Numbered from the stretch's first letter, positions 10,188-21,051 are shown. The stretch: 64,000 nucleotides of DNA from Athripsodes cinereus (GCA_947579605.1 OX388322.1:372001-436000), one strand, 5' to 3'. The notes: generated by a model not told the origin, from the letters alone. Translations and numbers: made by a program.

Positions 10188-12724
10188 TGTGATGAAATGA
10201 ATATATACAAGATTGTAAATTTAATATTATTATTTTTGTATACCTAGATGGAATATTTGTAGTAGGTAATTAATAAAGGGATGGAACTTAGTTTGATTCA
10301 AGTGGATGGCAAGCTATCTATGTAGGAGACAGAGACAGGTATATTTTGGTGTGTGTCAGATAGAGATGGATGTAGTTTTTTTTGTTGCTTTGGGTCGACA
10401 TTTTCAGGATCTGAAGAGGGGACAGATATTACTCTTGGCAGTTTAGTTTTGAACCTAGGAGAGGTGGGACTCAATCATATTAATCTCAGTGTTTGAATTC
10501 GACATATTTTAATATTTATTTACCCACCTTCGATAGTAGTTAGTACATTATATTTTAGTGATATTTCCACATTTGGGAATATATATAGATCATCCTAAAT
10601 TACTTTTAATTAACATTTTAAAATCCGTGAGCCTGCCAGCTGTCATAAGATAAGATTTTTCAATATTATTAATTTATTTAAATCTAGGTGTCGTGATATT
10701 TAGGAGGATATTGTTGTCTACAAAGTAGTCGTCGTACTCAAGGATTTATTATTTTACAGATTTTGAAAACAAAGGAATTATGTATATTTATTTTCAGCAT
10801 TTTTGTATGTATGTATGTACCTGTGACTGATATAATATAGCGGGGTACGACACACCTAGAACCAGACCGATAGCAGTGGCGCACAGATCTAGCTAATATT
10901 ATATTTTTATTTAATTTATTGTACCATTACGAAGGATTAAGCAGTTTGGAGAGGAGTTTTATGTAGAGCAGGATATTATTTATTTATTTAATTACATATT
11001 TTATCATCGATGTCATTTGTCTTCTATAAACTTACTGGATTTTTCTACTTATATTGCTGTGACATTCTAGAATGTATTAATTAACATTTTTGCAAGGCAT
11101 GGTTATATCGTATTGTTTATGTATTATTATATTAATATATTTATATTAATACCATTTATCCAAAAATCCCTACATAAACCCTTTTCCTTCTAGGGAATGC
11201 AGTTTTGTCCAGTCGTTTGTTTGGCCCCAGACGATTTGGGTACGACGTTATTCCTTTCTTAACAAAATATATGATATTGTAGTATATAATTATGCATGAT
11301 AATTATTTAAATCAAATTTTGTAAATATAAGTACATAGTTCAACTAACAAAATTCTCTCCTTTCCCTATATGCTGGAGGACCCACAATCCATTATAAGGT
11401 CTTTGGGCATTTGTAAATGGATATTATGTTTAATTAACTTTAATTATTATTAACTAGTTGGTAAATCACTGTTCGTGATATTGCTAACTATATTAGTAGT
11501 CTATCTTATCAGTTCTGTAAGAACACACCTTGCAATCATTAACATGGTTGGATGTGCGTAGAGATTGGTGGTGCTTTCTCTGCGTATAAATCAACTTAAC
11601 CAATGAAAAGGTATTTATTTCAAATGTTCTCCGACTGAAGCAGGTACAGCTCCATTCCTCGAATTTTCTGCTAGAGTATAACTTGAAGGGGTTATCTGCG
11701 CCCTTTGGTTGAGGCTCAATGATCAGGAATCTTTAGAGCTAATATCATTATATGTTTGCATGTCCGCATGTTTGCAATATATTGCATGCCCTAGTGGAAA
11801 TATATTTTATATATTATTTTATATATCCGGGAGTAGTGTTGTGCACTCGGGCTCAAAGTACGGCATGGCGAGTTTTGAGACGTGAGGGAGCGAAGGCGGC
11901 GCTCCTTTAGCATGGACACAGCATGCTTTCCATGCACTAACATGGTAGTTAGTCTCTGAAAATGATGTCATAGCAATTGTGTTGAAATTTAATTAATATT
12001 CAAAAGTAATAAAGTTATGTTTTTGGGTGCGCCACTGTCCTTTACGACGCAACGAATTAGTAGGTATGTTGTAGAACATATGTACATACATCGGCTATAG
12101 AAACTATGAAATGGTTATCTTATGTAGGGACATAGATCGGCAACCAGTTACCATACAACATTCTCGTAATGATATAGAATAATATTATTTGAATTTTATG
12201 TTATGATGATTGTTATGTTATATTTCGTTATGTTTTATTATGCACTATTTTTATTATGTTATTTTACAGTATCTCAAGGTAAGTGATCTGACGTCAAAGT
12301 TGACCTCAGAGTTAATATGTATCAAAATTCATGTTTAAATTGTTTTATTGATTTTGTGATTTTGTTGTTCTTTTTGATTATTGAAATGTATATTTCAGGT
12401 GACTTATTTTGCGTTTTAAAAAAAATACACAACGTAGGTAAAATTATCGGCAAAACACAACGTACTGGGTCCAAATCTTCTGAAATAGTAAATAGATAAA
12501 TCTAGACGATCACGAAAGGCCAAAATTCGTTAATTAATTCAATTAGGAATGCGATATTTCGTACGTATATTTGCAACAATGCGAAAATTCATACAATTCT
12601 TAGCTAGTCGGATAGGGATGTAAATTCTAGTTTGGGAATCATTTATTACAGTAGGTATAGTTTAGAAGCTAGGATGTTGCAAATTCGGAATTTAGAATGG
12701 TTTGAGATAGGTAGGATCATCACA
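10188..12724. mobile_element. Unclassified 2.5 kb insertion in the mariner element
   Basis: The block starts TGTGATGA and ends TCATCACA, with ATCT directly on both sides (10184-10187 and 12725-12728). This fits a DNA transposon with a 4-bp target duplication. Beyond 8 bp the ends do not match well. The interior has no convincing protein; a 60-residue frame at 12317-12499 lacks motifs. The classification rests mainly on the excision logic restoring a 1.3 kb mariner. Confidence 0.4.
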
Positions 12725-12756
12725 ATCTTCATCAAATTTTTTTGTTTTATTTTGTT

Positions 12757-12788
12757 TTAAAAAACAAAGTCCTTGTTGAAAAACCCTT
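12757..12788 (-). repeat. 3' terminal inverted repeat of mariner-like element
   Basis: Reverse complement of the 8951-8983 repeat with only a few mismatches. TA follows at 12788-12789. Confidence 0.8.
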
Positions 12789-13829
12789 ATTACCTAAATG
12801 CTTACCTACATGTATCACAATTATAAATTTATGTTTATAATAATCTATTTTTCATATTTATTAATTTTGAAACAAGCCTTTAATATTAAGAGCATAATGC
12901 TCTTTGCCTTTGCCAATATTATAGTTTAGGCATTTCGACTTTGATAAGCTTTAGATTTATGATAATATGTTGGTACTAAGTCCACTTGAATGGACATTAC
13001 CTCTTCTAAACATTAATTGAAATTGTTTCAATGTTATCTATCAAACTATTTACTCTATTATGTATAGGCTCCAGCATTAACCGAAAACAATTTGATTACA
13101 TGTCGAATGTCCAGTTCTATAACCCTGTAACTCAAAAATTTCGATAACTTGGATGTAATTGGTAATACACGGGCATTTTCAAATTTTTTTGCTTCGTTAC
13201 GTAGTGGAACCTAAAAAAATATGTGTAACAAATTATGCCTGATTTTGTATTTAAAATATATATACAACAGTAACGGACGTGAGAAATCAATTACTTTTAA
13301 GTTTTGTGTTTTCTTTTTGTCAGGAAATGCGTTTTCGTGAAGCAATATCTGAAGAAATTTCCATTACATCACACAATTCAACGGGGTTTTAAATAAAAAC
13401 ATTTTAGTGAATAGTTGTCGAAAGTATTTAATATAGTTATAATCACAACATTCTTTAAGAAAATATATAATTTTATTAGGAAAATAACGTAAAATGTCAC
13501 ATTTTCTGTCCAATTGGTCCATTACGTTACGTTTTGTACTATACAGTACCTAATGAGTTTTCTTATATTCTACACTAATTATGGCAAATTGTTGGTGATT
13601 TGCACTTTCCAACAACAATTCAGTTCACATACTATATTTTTTATATTACAATAATACAGTTGTATCAGTTGTTGGAATAAAATCTAAAAAAAATAGTCGG
13701 AGATATAATAGGACAGTAACGTAATAGGAAGTATCTCGTTACGTAATGGAAAAGTAAAGCTAACGTCGCATGGTAATAATATTCATTAATTATATCAGTC
13801 GAAAATCCGAGATAATTTTTTTGTTTTTT

Positions 13830-13885
13830 TTTTATATATTTTATTTATGCATATTCACGGCTTTCGCCTTTTACATGTTAATTAA
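13830..13885 (-). repeat. Dispersed retroelement 3' end, hairpin family B
   Basis: On the minus strand: TTAACATGTAAAAGGCGAAA, then GCCGTGAATATGC and an AT tail. The GGC..GCC hairpin followed by AATAAA-like sequence recurs at 16465-16505, 29440-29482, 30283-30335 and 61165-61228, plus the second copy of the duplication. Confidence 0.6.
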
Positions 13886-14032
13886 GAGAAAAAAATAATA
13901 ACAATTAAATCCAAAATAATATTTAACGTTTTGACATAAACTACACTAAAATTGACTAAAATACTGTCATAGAATACCAAAATGAACTAATTTATATATA
14001 AGTCAAATTAAGAACAATTTTATACTTTATAT

Positions 14033-14474
14033 CAGGGGGGGCAAACTTTTCGGATGAAGGGCCAAATTCAGAAATTCATAATTATCGGCGGACCGCAAGT
14101 AAAATATAATTTTTATATCTACCTACACCAGGGGTCGGCAACCTTTTGCAACAAATCTTACTTTTCACAATTCTGTTTCATATTAAAATTTCCCCCCCCC
14201 CTTCCCCCGTCGCTAAATTTTCAAAATGGTATAGGAATTCGGAATATTACAAATTCCTCGGTTTTCTTAAAGAAAATTTTCTCACAGTACCTTTTTCTAA
14301 ATATGTAACGGGTATTTGTACCGACTATTATTTTTAATTTATTTTCAATCTTTGTTGAAAAAATCGTTGAAGATAAAAACGTGATCATTTTTTAAAATAT
14401 TATATTACTCTCGGGCCGCAGGAAATACACGGCGGGCCACATGCGGCCCGCGGGCCGCAGTTTGCCCATGCCTG
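14033..14474. mobile_element. hAT-like non-autonomous element
   Basis: The ends are CAGGGGGGGCAAAC and, read inward from 14474, CAGGCATGGGCAAACTGCGG. The flanks CTTTATAT and GTTTATAG match at 6 of 8 positions, in keeping with a hAT 8-bp duplication. GC-rich GGGCCGC blocks lie next to the right end. A second hAT-type start, CAGGGGTCGGCAACCTTTTG, sits inside at about 14129, suggesting a nested or partial second element. No transposase. Confidence 0.7.
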
Positions 14475-15559
14475 GTTTATAGAATACCACTATGGACTAA
14501 CTAAAATTGGAACGTTACTATTTTACTTAGTGCACACTAAAAATGAAATAGAATCGGGGGTAGCATTTGTCGTTTTTGTTACACTTGATTGGCCTGACGT
14601 ACTGAATTATGATTTACTAGCAATCACTTGAACTGTTTTCATAATAATAAATATATTGGACATCATAAAGCCATCATAATAATTATTAACATCTTTTAAT
14701 AAAGTCGGAAGATTAAAATATTCAATGTAAGCTAGGCTTTACAATTCCATTACGTGACAGTTTTTTTCCACCAATACATAACGTTACGTAATGGACGTGA
14801 CGTATTAGTATCGATCTCTGTTCATCCACATGTTTACACCTTGTTAGTGAATATAAAGATGGATTCGACTTGAAATTCAAAATGAACAATATTTAATATG
14901 TAATTAGAGTCCAAAAGAAACAAATAAAACTCTTAACTTACCTTAGAAATCTGCGTTCGTAATGGAACACCAATTTTAGTGAGCAACTACGTGGACCAGT
15001 TCCGTCACAAGAATCTGCAAAACCGACGTTTTTACACAATATAACGGCATTCATAGACTAATATAACGTTGCCATTAATTATAATCGACACTCGATTTGA
15101 CCAAAATAAGTAAAACAGAGGTTTAGAATGGCCGTGACGTAATAGGAATTCCACTTTTTGTGATTTGAAGGACAGGAAAAAAATACATATTTAACATATT
15201 TCTGGTTTGCTTTATGATATTTTATGGGACTTTACTGAATTTAGAGACAATCAAGTTTTAAATGAAGTCATAAAACCTGTGAATATAATGGGCAGACAAA
15301 TATAATTTTGTTGTTAAAGTTGAGAGGTACGCTGAAGACATGTTGAAATATGTCATTCCGTGTTATTGATTTACACATTAACTTGCAAAATTTAAATAGT
15401 TACCTGTTATTTTTATGCTTAACTAAGAAAAAAATCATCATTTTATCAATAATTGTGATTTCGGGCAAAACTGAAATAATTGGTCATTTAAGAAACAATT
15501 TTGAATTCTCGAGACGCGTACGTTATACTCATAGCAAAAAAATCTGAAAATGCCCACAC

Positions 15560-16170
15560 ACTAACAACGCTACTCTTCCGAACCCACAAACAAATAACTA
15601 TAATAAAAAAACGCGGTTCCCTTTATTAATCAAAAACTTAGTTGTGGAAAAAAATAATGTAGGTACCTATTTTTAATTCCACATTTTTTTTTATACGCGG
15701 CGGCAGAATTGCCATCCACACTTTTTAGCATTATACAACCAGATAAGTCTCCATATGATCAGTCATGGTCACACAAAAACTTAACAGTCTAATGTCGGGG
15801 GAAAATTCACCTATCCAGATATACCTACAGGATATCAAAGGATTAGGCTCAGAACGCGGGTTCAAAATACCAGCATTGTGCCTGAAATATCTGTGTTCAA
15901 AAAATTTTTTACAATACTACAACTCTTATAATAGAGTTTTGAATTTTAATGTATAAATTAACCGGTAAATCTGATTTTTGTAAATTATTTATTAAAGATT
16001 TCGGAGTTACCCCTGTAGTTGACATGACTAAAGGTATTATATAAACGGACCTAGAATGCCAAATATTTTTTATTTCTCCTGCTAGTTCTGTATATTTACG
16101 TATTTTTTCTGCGACGGTTGTTTGTATATTATGTGTATTTGGGAATCATTATTAACTTCGAAATTATTTT
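15560..16170. other. Unassigned stretch
   Basis: Nothing recognisable. A 63-residue frame at 15765-15956 shows no motif. Confidence 0.35.
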
Positions 16171-16307
16171 TATTTATTTATTTTATTCTTCACCGTACAT
16201 TGTTTACATTTATTCAAATCAATACGAAGAATCATAAAAATATCAGTTATACAATTCAATGTACAGAGGGCGAGTTTATCTCTAGAATGCGATGTCTTCC
16301 AACTAAT
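16171..16307 (-). repeat. Dispersed retroelement 3' end, family A
   Basis: Minus strand: TTAGTTGGAAGACATCGCAT, then a GATAAACTCGCC box, a TGTACATTG-type spacer and TTTATTTATT-type simple sequence. The same block recurs at 20579, 22173, 28670, 49035 and 54176. It is the 3' untranslated end of a non-LTR element by its position before AATAAA-like tails. Confidence 0.55.
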
Positions 16308-16464
16308 TTTTAACAATTGAACGGGTCACTGACAACATATTATTATGTCTTTTATAGTGCAATTATCACATATTATTTTTCACTTTCTGTTTTGTTTTTA
16401 ATTGAAATATTATATAAATATACCATAATACATAATACATAGGCAAGATTCTTATTTATTTTTT

Positions 16465-16505
16465 TATTTCACATATCCACGTCGTGAGCCTTTTACATGT
16501 TCAAG
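16465..16505 (-). repeat. Dispersed retroelement 3' end, family B
   Basis: Minus strand ACATGTAAAAGGCTCACGAC hairpin-type block followed by an AT tail; see 29440-29482 for the best copy. Confidence 0.5.
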
Positions 16506-16587
16506 AATACACAAATCAAATTTCTCATTCACAACACAGTTGGAAAACAAGAATTTACAAAGAACAAAACATAAAAGGGAATCATAA

Positions 16588-16768
16588 GAGTTCGTCGGTA
16601 GCCTGGAGGTAGAGTCTCGGCCTTCAGAACAGGGGGTCCGAGGTTCGATCCCAGGTGCCGGCAAACTCCCCTTTCACGGCACAAGCTTTTAGCTTAGTGT
16701 GAAAGGTGTATAAGGTTGTATTTGGGTTTATAACAAAACCCAGATATATCTTTTTAAAAAAAAAAAAA
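16588..16768 (+). mobile_element. tRNA-derived SINE
   Basis: The block starts GAGTTCGTCGGTAGCCTGG. It has an A-box-like region (TAGCCTGGAGGTAGAG) and a B box GGTTCGATCCC at 16642-16652, spaced as in a tRNA promoter for RNA polymerase III. A tRNA-unrelated body and an A-run (16756-16768) follow. A second copy lies at 48333-48512, nearly the same over its whole length. The tRNA-like part does not fold as a clean tRNA, so it is a SINE and not a tRNA gene. Confidence 0.85.
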
Positions 16769-17190
16769 TTCCTTAACAAGTATAATTTAAGTCAAATCAT
16801 AAAATATTGGAGTGTCAGTATGGAATGTCAATGAAATGTTTAGTACTTAATATGTCAAGAATTAAAATTGCAATAAATGTAGGAGATGACAAGTAGATAG
16901 AAGAAAAAAAAATCTAAAGGAAATGATACAAATAATTTAAATGTCATAAGAATTAATGTCATAAATAGTTAAAATGTCAAAATGTCTATTACAATTTAAA
17001 TGTCAGACATAAAAATGTTCATTATAATTTAAATTATCAATGATGTTACGTCAACAGTGAGAAATAATCAAAAAATAGTACACATATTATAATATAGATA
17101 AAAAAGTAAAACAAAACAAAATACAAACACTCTTCGAAATGCCCTTTGTTAGTTATACATTAAAACAATTTATAACGTCATGTTTATATA
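16769..17190. other. Unassigned AT-rich stretch
   Basis: Several TTAAATGTCA-type short repeats (about 16920-17040), otherwise nothing recognised. Confidence 0.35.
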
Positions 17191-17742
17191 GGGTGGGGCA
17201 AAAGTCCAGCTACCATTTTGATTTCGCGCCATTTTGGTTACGTGAAGTTTATATCAGTTTCGCTTTAAGCATTGTGTAGTGTAGACGCCCCAATTTTAAA
17301 ATGGATAAATATACGCCACAATAACGAGCAGAAATAGTGGATAGAATGGCATTTTTCCACGAAGACTAATTTCGCGAAATGGTGAGTTAGCATGGCCAGC
17401 CAGATCTCCGGATTTAACAGCACCAGACTTTTTCTTATGCAGTTTTTTAAAATCAAAAGTTTATGTGAATGGGCCCCAAACAATTCAAAATCTTAAAGAC
17501 AATATTCATCACGAAATTGAAGAAATTCATCCTGAAGTGTTACAGGATGTCATGAAAAATGTCTTAAAGAGAGCTGAGAGTTGCATAGCGAATCGCGGTC
17601 ACCATTTAGCCGATATAATTTTCCAATCATAACGAAAAAATGTAAAGATCAAATAAACCTTTTATGAAAACCAAACTTACTTATCTCTTCTTTGAACAAA
17701 GTTATAGGCAATCAAAATGGTAGCGGGACTTTTGCCCCACCC
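17191..17742 (+). mobile_element. Internally deleted mariner element with 33-bp inverted repeats
   Basis: The ends GGGTGGGGCAAAAGTCC... at 17191-17223 and the reverse complement of 17710-17742 match at 32 of 33 positions. TA flanks both ends. The 552 bp span keeps only the start region and the C-terminal part of a transposase. Intact ends mean it could be mobilised in trans by a related transposase, though its ends differ from those of the 8952 element. Confidence 0.9.
17393..17632 (+). pseudogene. C-terminal remnant of DD41D-like mariner transposase
   Basis: The frame reads WPARSPDLTAPDFFLCSFLK, keeping the third catalytic D (APD), and ends with NRGHHLADIIFQS and a stop at 17630-17632. It aligns with WPARSCDLTPLDYFLWGYVK and GGHLSDIIFHA of the intact protein at 9065-10141. 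The N-terminal DNA-binding region and the first two catalytic aspartates are deleted, so it cannot be active. Confidence 0.85.
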
Positions 17743-18109
17743 TATATTTAGGTAAACTGTCAGCAAAAATGTCTGTATGATTCTTGAATATTAGATAATT
17801 TTACTTGTTGAGTTGTGGAACTGAACAGTCGATATATTATCTTTAGTAGGCATTGTTATTAAAAGCTTTGGTCTACTGTAAACTTTGAATATCAAATAAA
17901 TTACTTATTCTCAGAACACTTTATATTACGAATAATATTGATTGTATTTAATCTATAACATTACCCTTTTACATTTCTAAACATAATATAGTCTCCGACA
18001 GAAATAGAAGGTTCTCTACTTTTTTCTGTAAGATTTCCATTATTCTACTACTGCAAAAGGAGGTGTTAATAAAACATCAGAAAGAAGACATTCTTCTTCT
18101 ATCAGTGCC
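17743..18109. other. Unassigned stretch
   Basis: Nothing recognisable. Confidence 0.35.
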
Positions 18110-18690
18110 GCATTAGGTCCCTCCGACGTTGGCGATCACTCTGGAAAATACTTATCTTTCCTGCTGTTCTGTGAACTGTTCGAACTGCTGTTCTGTGAAC
18201 TGCTGTTTTGTTCTTCTGCTGTTCTGTGAACTTCTGTGAACTTCTGCTGAACTTCTGCTGTTTTGCTGTTCTGTGAACTGCTGTTTTGTTCTGTGAACTG
18301 CTGTTTTGCTGTTCTGTGAACCGCTGTTTCCTGCTGTTCTGTGAACTGTTCGAACCAGTTCTCCCATCTGTGTTATTCCGGTCCATTGCTGTTTATTACG
18401 TAGCCACGAAATCCTGTCTTCTTCCCACTCCATGACGTTCCTATTTTTGACTTCTGCTTTTATAAACTGCAGAAGCCGATATTTATTGCCTCGCAGAATG
18501 TGGCCTAAATATGAGACTTTCCGAAACTTTATATTCGTCAGGAGCTTTCTATTCGTATGGAACTCTGTATTGGGAACTATCAAGTCTGTCCACGGTATTC
18601 GAAGCATTCTTCGATGAATCCATAAGACATTAAACATCTTCAATTTAGAAGGGTGAGGTATGCCACTCATTCTGAACATTATTGGCACTA
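18110..18690 (-). pseudogene. RTE-like retrotransposon C-terminus disrupted by a repeat expansion
   Basis: The minus-strand frame 18688 downward reads RRMLRIPWTDLIVPNTEF, then TNIKFRKVSYLGHILRGNKY, and ISWLRNKQQWTGITQMGEL. These are the RRMLRIxWTD, YLGHxxRG and SWLRNxxxW boxes typical of insect RTE-like C-termini. The expected ending VIANVGG is found only after about 200 bp of degenerate repeat (18157-18356). That repeat encodes low-complexity HRTA/QNS/FTEQQ runs. Upstream RT sequence is absent. Confidence 0.75.
18157..18356. repeat. Degenerate tandem repeat, CTGCTGTTCTGTGAA unit
   Basis: About a dozen irregular units of CTGCTGTTTTG / CTGCTGTTCTGTGAACTT. The expansion lies within the retroelement C-terminus and preserves part of its frame. 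Confidence 0.75.
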
Positions 18691-18740
18691 ACCAACCAAC
18701 CCTGTTACCTGGTTATCCCACTTCTGAGAAATGGCGTGAG

Positions 18741-19185
18741 CAGTGGCGTAGCTAGGATCATCTGCGCCCGGGGACAAAGTCTGCGCGCCTTCTCGGAGTC
18801 CCCAAGAAATTTTTGAAATTTTACAGTTCATATGGTTCATTTTCGAAGCATGAAGCATTATGAAGAATAATATTTACATCCGAACTGATCTTTGTTAAAA
18901 AAAAAAACCCATCAGCAATCCTGCATTGTGGATGTGTCATTTTGTTTATGAGTAGAATGGCGCCCCTTAATGCTCAATGGGGGCGCCAAAATCGTGTTTG
19001 CTAACTGGTTTGAAATGAAGATATTTGTGGAGCTCCAAAATTTAATCTTGCAAACGTATTTGGGATACATTAGCTTACATCAAAATAAAATGAAAAAAAT
19101 AGTTTTAATACTCATTTTGGCGCCCCCTAATGTGGCGCTCGGGGACATATGTCCCCCCCTGCCCCCCCCCTTAGCTACGCCACTG
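18741..19185. mobile_element. hAT-like MITE with perfect 8-bp duplication
   Basis: The ends are CAGTGGCGTAGCTAGG and, read inward, CAGTGGCGTAGCTAAGG. GGCGTGAG lies directly outside both ends (18733-18740 and 19186-19193). These are hallmarks of hAT elements. The 445 bp interior has no transposase; a 79-residue frame within it is not conserved-looking. Confidence 0.9.
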
Positions 19186-19194
19186 GGCGTGAGT

Positions 19195-19592
19195 GTATGT
19201 ATGAAATGAAATAAATAAATAATAATTTAATTTTCTCAATTGTTGATTTTCATTTGAATTTATGAATATGTAAACGTAAAAAATATTTTGTCTTATTTCG
19301 ACATTTGATTCAACTGGTAACATTTATATATGTTTTTTTTTTTATAAAAACCCTGATTGTTGTGAATCCCACATGCTTGACTTTATTGTTTATTGAAAAT
19401 TATTGTAATTAGCATACTGGTTATAATAGGAGACTTTGCTGGTCCACTTATGGTTTTGTATTATTCTGATCAACATTATTTATAATATCACTGTTTGTAT
19501 CCCTGTTGAAGATATAAATAAATTAATAATTCAAGAGTTTTTGTGTTTACGCTGTGGAAATCCATTTTTAATTTTAATAAATAAAATATAAA
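19195..19592. other. Unassigned stretch
   Basis: Nothing recognisable. Confidence 0.3.
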
Positions 19593-19665
19593 AAAAAAAA
19601 ATATATAAAAAAAAAAAAAAAATATATAAAAAAAAAAAAAATATATAAAAAAAAAAAAAAAATAT
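19593..19665. repeat. Short tandem ATATA-A(n) repeat
   Basis: Four units of roughly 20 bp, each ATATATA followed by a long A-run. Confidence 0.7.
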
Positions 19666-19705
19666 ATTATTGAGCACTGTTTAATCTCCACTATGTTAGG
19701 TTAAA

Positions 19706-19750
19706 TACCGAACGTTTTCGCCTATACTTGTAGGCATCTTCAGGGAAACT
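19706..19750 (-). ncRNA. Hammerhead-like stem-loop motif, solo copy
   Basis: The minus strand reads CCTGAAGATGCCTACAAG, then TATAGGCGAAAACGTTCGG. A CUGAAGA box, a GCCUA/UAGGC stem and GAAA follow in hammerhead order, with one extra U before the stem. Just beyond, an ATAGTGGAGATTAAACAGTG block matches the arms of the element at 48117-48552. This is probably a solo terminal repeat of the same Penelope-like group. Confidence 0.5.
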
Positions 19751-19821
19751 GAAATCTAAAAATTGTGAGAGCTGTTGTTCATGTGGTGAGAAGGGTGCAG
19801 GTAGTGGGAGGGGTAGTGGGA

Positions 19822-19945
19822 GGGTTACTGAATGTCTTGATTTTATATTGGCACGGAGAAGACAGCTTGCATATTTTATATGCAGCTGGTCTGCTGGCTA
19901 CCCCACTTGTGGGATATGCCGTGATGGTATAGATAGATAGATAGA
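19822..19945 (+). repeat. Dispersed retroelement 3' end, family C
   Basis: Contains TTGGCACGGAGAAGACAG, CAGCTGGTCTGCTGGCTACC, then GGGATATGCCGTGATGGTAT and a TAGATAGATAGATA tail. Microsatellite tails point to a non-LTR or SINE-type 3' end. The left border of the 12 kb duplication falls in this tail. Confidence 0.6.
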
Positions 19946-20578
19946 TACCTATTATGTTCGTAATTTTATTTATTTAAACTTCAATTTTGACTTCAAACAC
20001 GCTTGATTATGCTTTGTAATGGACATCATCTGGACAGATATTATTTAGGTTCAATCGATCGATCAATCATTTGAGAGAAAAAAAATATTTTGTCATTTAC
20101 GTCGCGATTGATTTCTATCATCAATATCCGGTAATTCGGGGAATGGTATTTTATTCAACATATAATGGTGAGCCGTAGCATTAGTAATAGCCTTTCATAC
20201 GCCTCTGTCAAAACACATCAAAGAAATTATATTGGAATATTATTACTTACATAGTATGTATTTCATTCAGAATTAAATATATTTTCCTATTGAACAGCAA
20301 AGAAAATATATATACTTACTAAAGTTAACAAAAACATAATTTAATAATAATTTGTCAGAAAAGTTAAAATACTCTCCATCATGATAGCAAAACAAGAAGA
20401 AAATTATTATAAAATAACATGGGAAATTTCAAGTCAAAAGGAATTGTATCAAACAAATTGATAAAGTATTTTTAATCGATGGAGTCTGTGGTGAAGAAAT
20501 ATTTTTCACTGTTTTTTGTAAGTTTTCAAGTGTCCCTAAAAAGCCATATCTATTTGTAAAACGTCAAATTTAATATGT

Positions 20579-20711
20579 TTATTTATTTATATATTTATTT
20601 ATTCTTTCTTTCCTGTACATTGATTACAACCTATAACTTAAAGGAAACATTCAAGTTAGATACAATCAATATACAGAGGACGAGTTTATCGCAAGGGCGC
20701 GATCTCCTCAA
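20579..20711 (-). repeat. Dispersed retroelement 3' end, family A
   Basis: Minus strand TTAATTTGAGGAGATCGCGC, then the GATAAACTCGTCC box, then a TGTACAGG spacer and AT tail. Twin in copy 2 at 32800-32932. Partial copies run on into surrounding simple sequence. Confidence 0.5.
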
Positions 20712-20836
20712 ATTAACCCAAATTTTTATGATCTTCAATTCCACAGTACTGAGGTGTACTACCCATTCTGAAACTTATTTTTGTGTCACAGAGAAGACAA
20801 CGAGCAGGTAGGTTTATTAATTTTTAATATCTAGAG

Positions 20837-21051
20837 CAGTGATTCCCAAACTATGGTACGCGTACCACCAGTGGTCCGCGACAGTTTTCTAGGTGGTACG
20901 TGGCAGTTATTAAGGTGATACGCAAGCCGCCATGGCCATAGGACATACATAGTAAATAATTAGTAAAAAGTTTTTAAATTCAGTTCAGTGGTACGCTACT
21001 GATTTATAATTTCGTGTGTAGTACGCGAAATTAAAAGTTTGGGAACCACTG
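20837..21051. mobile_element. hAT-like MITE, 215 bp, perfect 8-bp duplication
   Basis: The ends are CAGTGATTCCCAAACT and, read inward, CAGTGGTTCCCAAACTT. ATCTAGAG flanks both sides (20829-20836 and 21052-21059). GGTACG motifs are frequent inside. No coding capacity. The twin in copy 2 is at 33058-33272. Confidence 0.9.

Larger units (their letters stand above)
8952..12787 (+). mobile_element. Mariner-superfamily element (DD41D, rosa-like), interrupted
   Basis: Inverted repeats of about 32 bp with TA on the outside bound a region containing one intact transposase (9065-10141). The span of 3.8 kb is far longer than the usual 1.3 kb. Removing the inner block 10188-12724, which has its own short inverted ends and an ATCT duplication, leaves about 1.3 kb, the normal mariner size. 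The element therefore seems complete but split after the transposase by a later insertion. Confidence 0.75.
13195..15152. promoter_or_regulatory. Scattered array of CGTNACGTAATGGAA-like motifs
   Basis: Sites are at about 13195, 13518 (minus), 13715, 13737, 14745 (minus), 14781, 14955 and 15132. Examples are CGTTACGTAATGGAA and GTGACGTAATAGGAA. All lie inside the ACAC-flanked element. The core TTACGTAA is a known PAR-bZIP/C/EBP-type site and TGACGTAA a CREB/ATF-type site. They could equally be transposase-binding repeats or remnants of an internal repeat. Function is inferred only. Confidence 0.45.
13171..15555. mobile_element. DNA-transposon-like element with ACAC duplications
   Basis: The ends are GGGCATTTTCAAATTTTTTT at 13171 and, reading inward from 15555, GGGCATTTTCAGATTTTTTT; 22 of 23 bases match. 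ACAC occurs directly outside both ends (13167-13170 and 15556-15559), fitting a 4-bp target duplication. No transposase is readable, so it is non-autonomous or decayed. It contains a nested hAT MITE (14033-14474), a retroelement 3' end (13830-13885) and about eight copies of a TTACGTAAT-like motif. The superfamily is not assigned. Confidence 0.65.

Noticed and set aside
16588..16660. Possible tRNA gene
   Set aside because: A- and B-box-like sequences are present, but the cloverleaf is imperfect and the sequence continues into a SINE body with an A-tail and a second copy.
16464..16664. Minus-strand frame MPAPGIEPRTPCSEGRDS
   Set aside because: This is the antisense of the tRNA-like head of the SINE, a common false protein.
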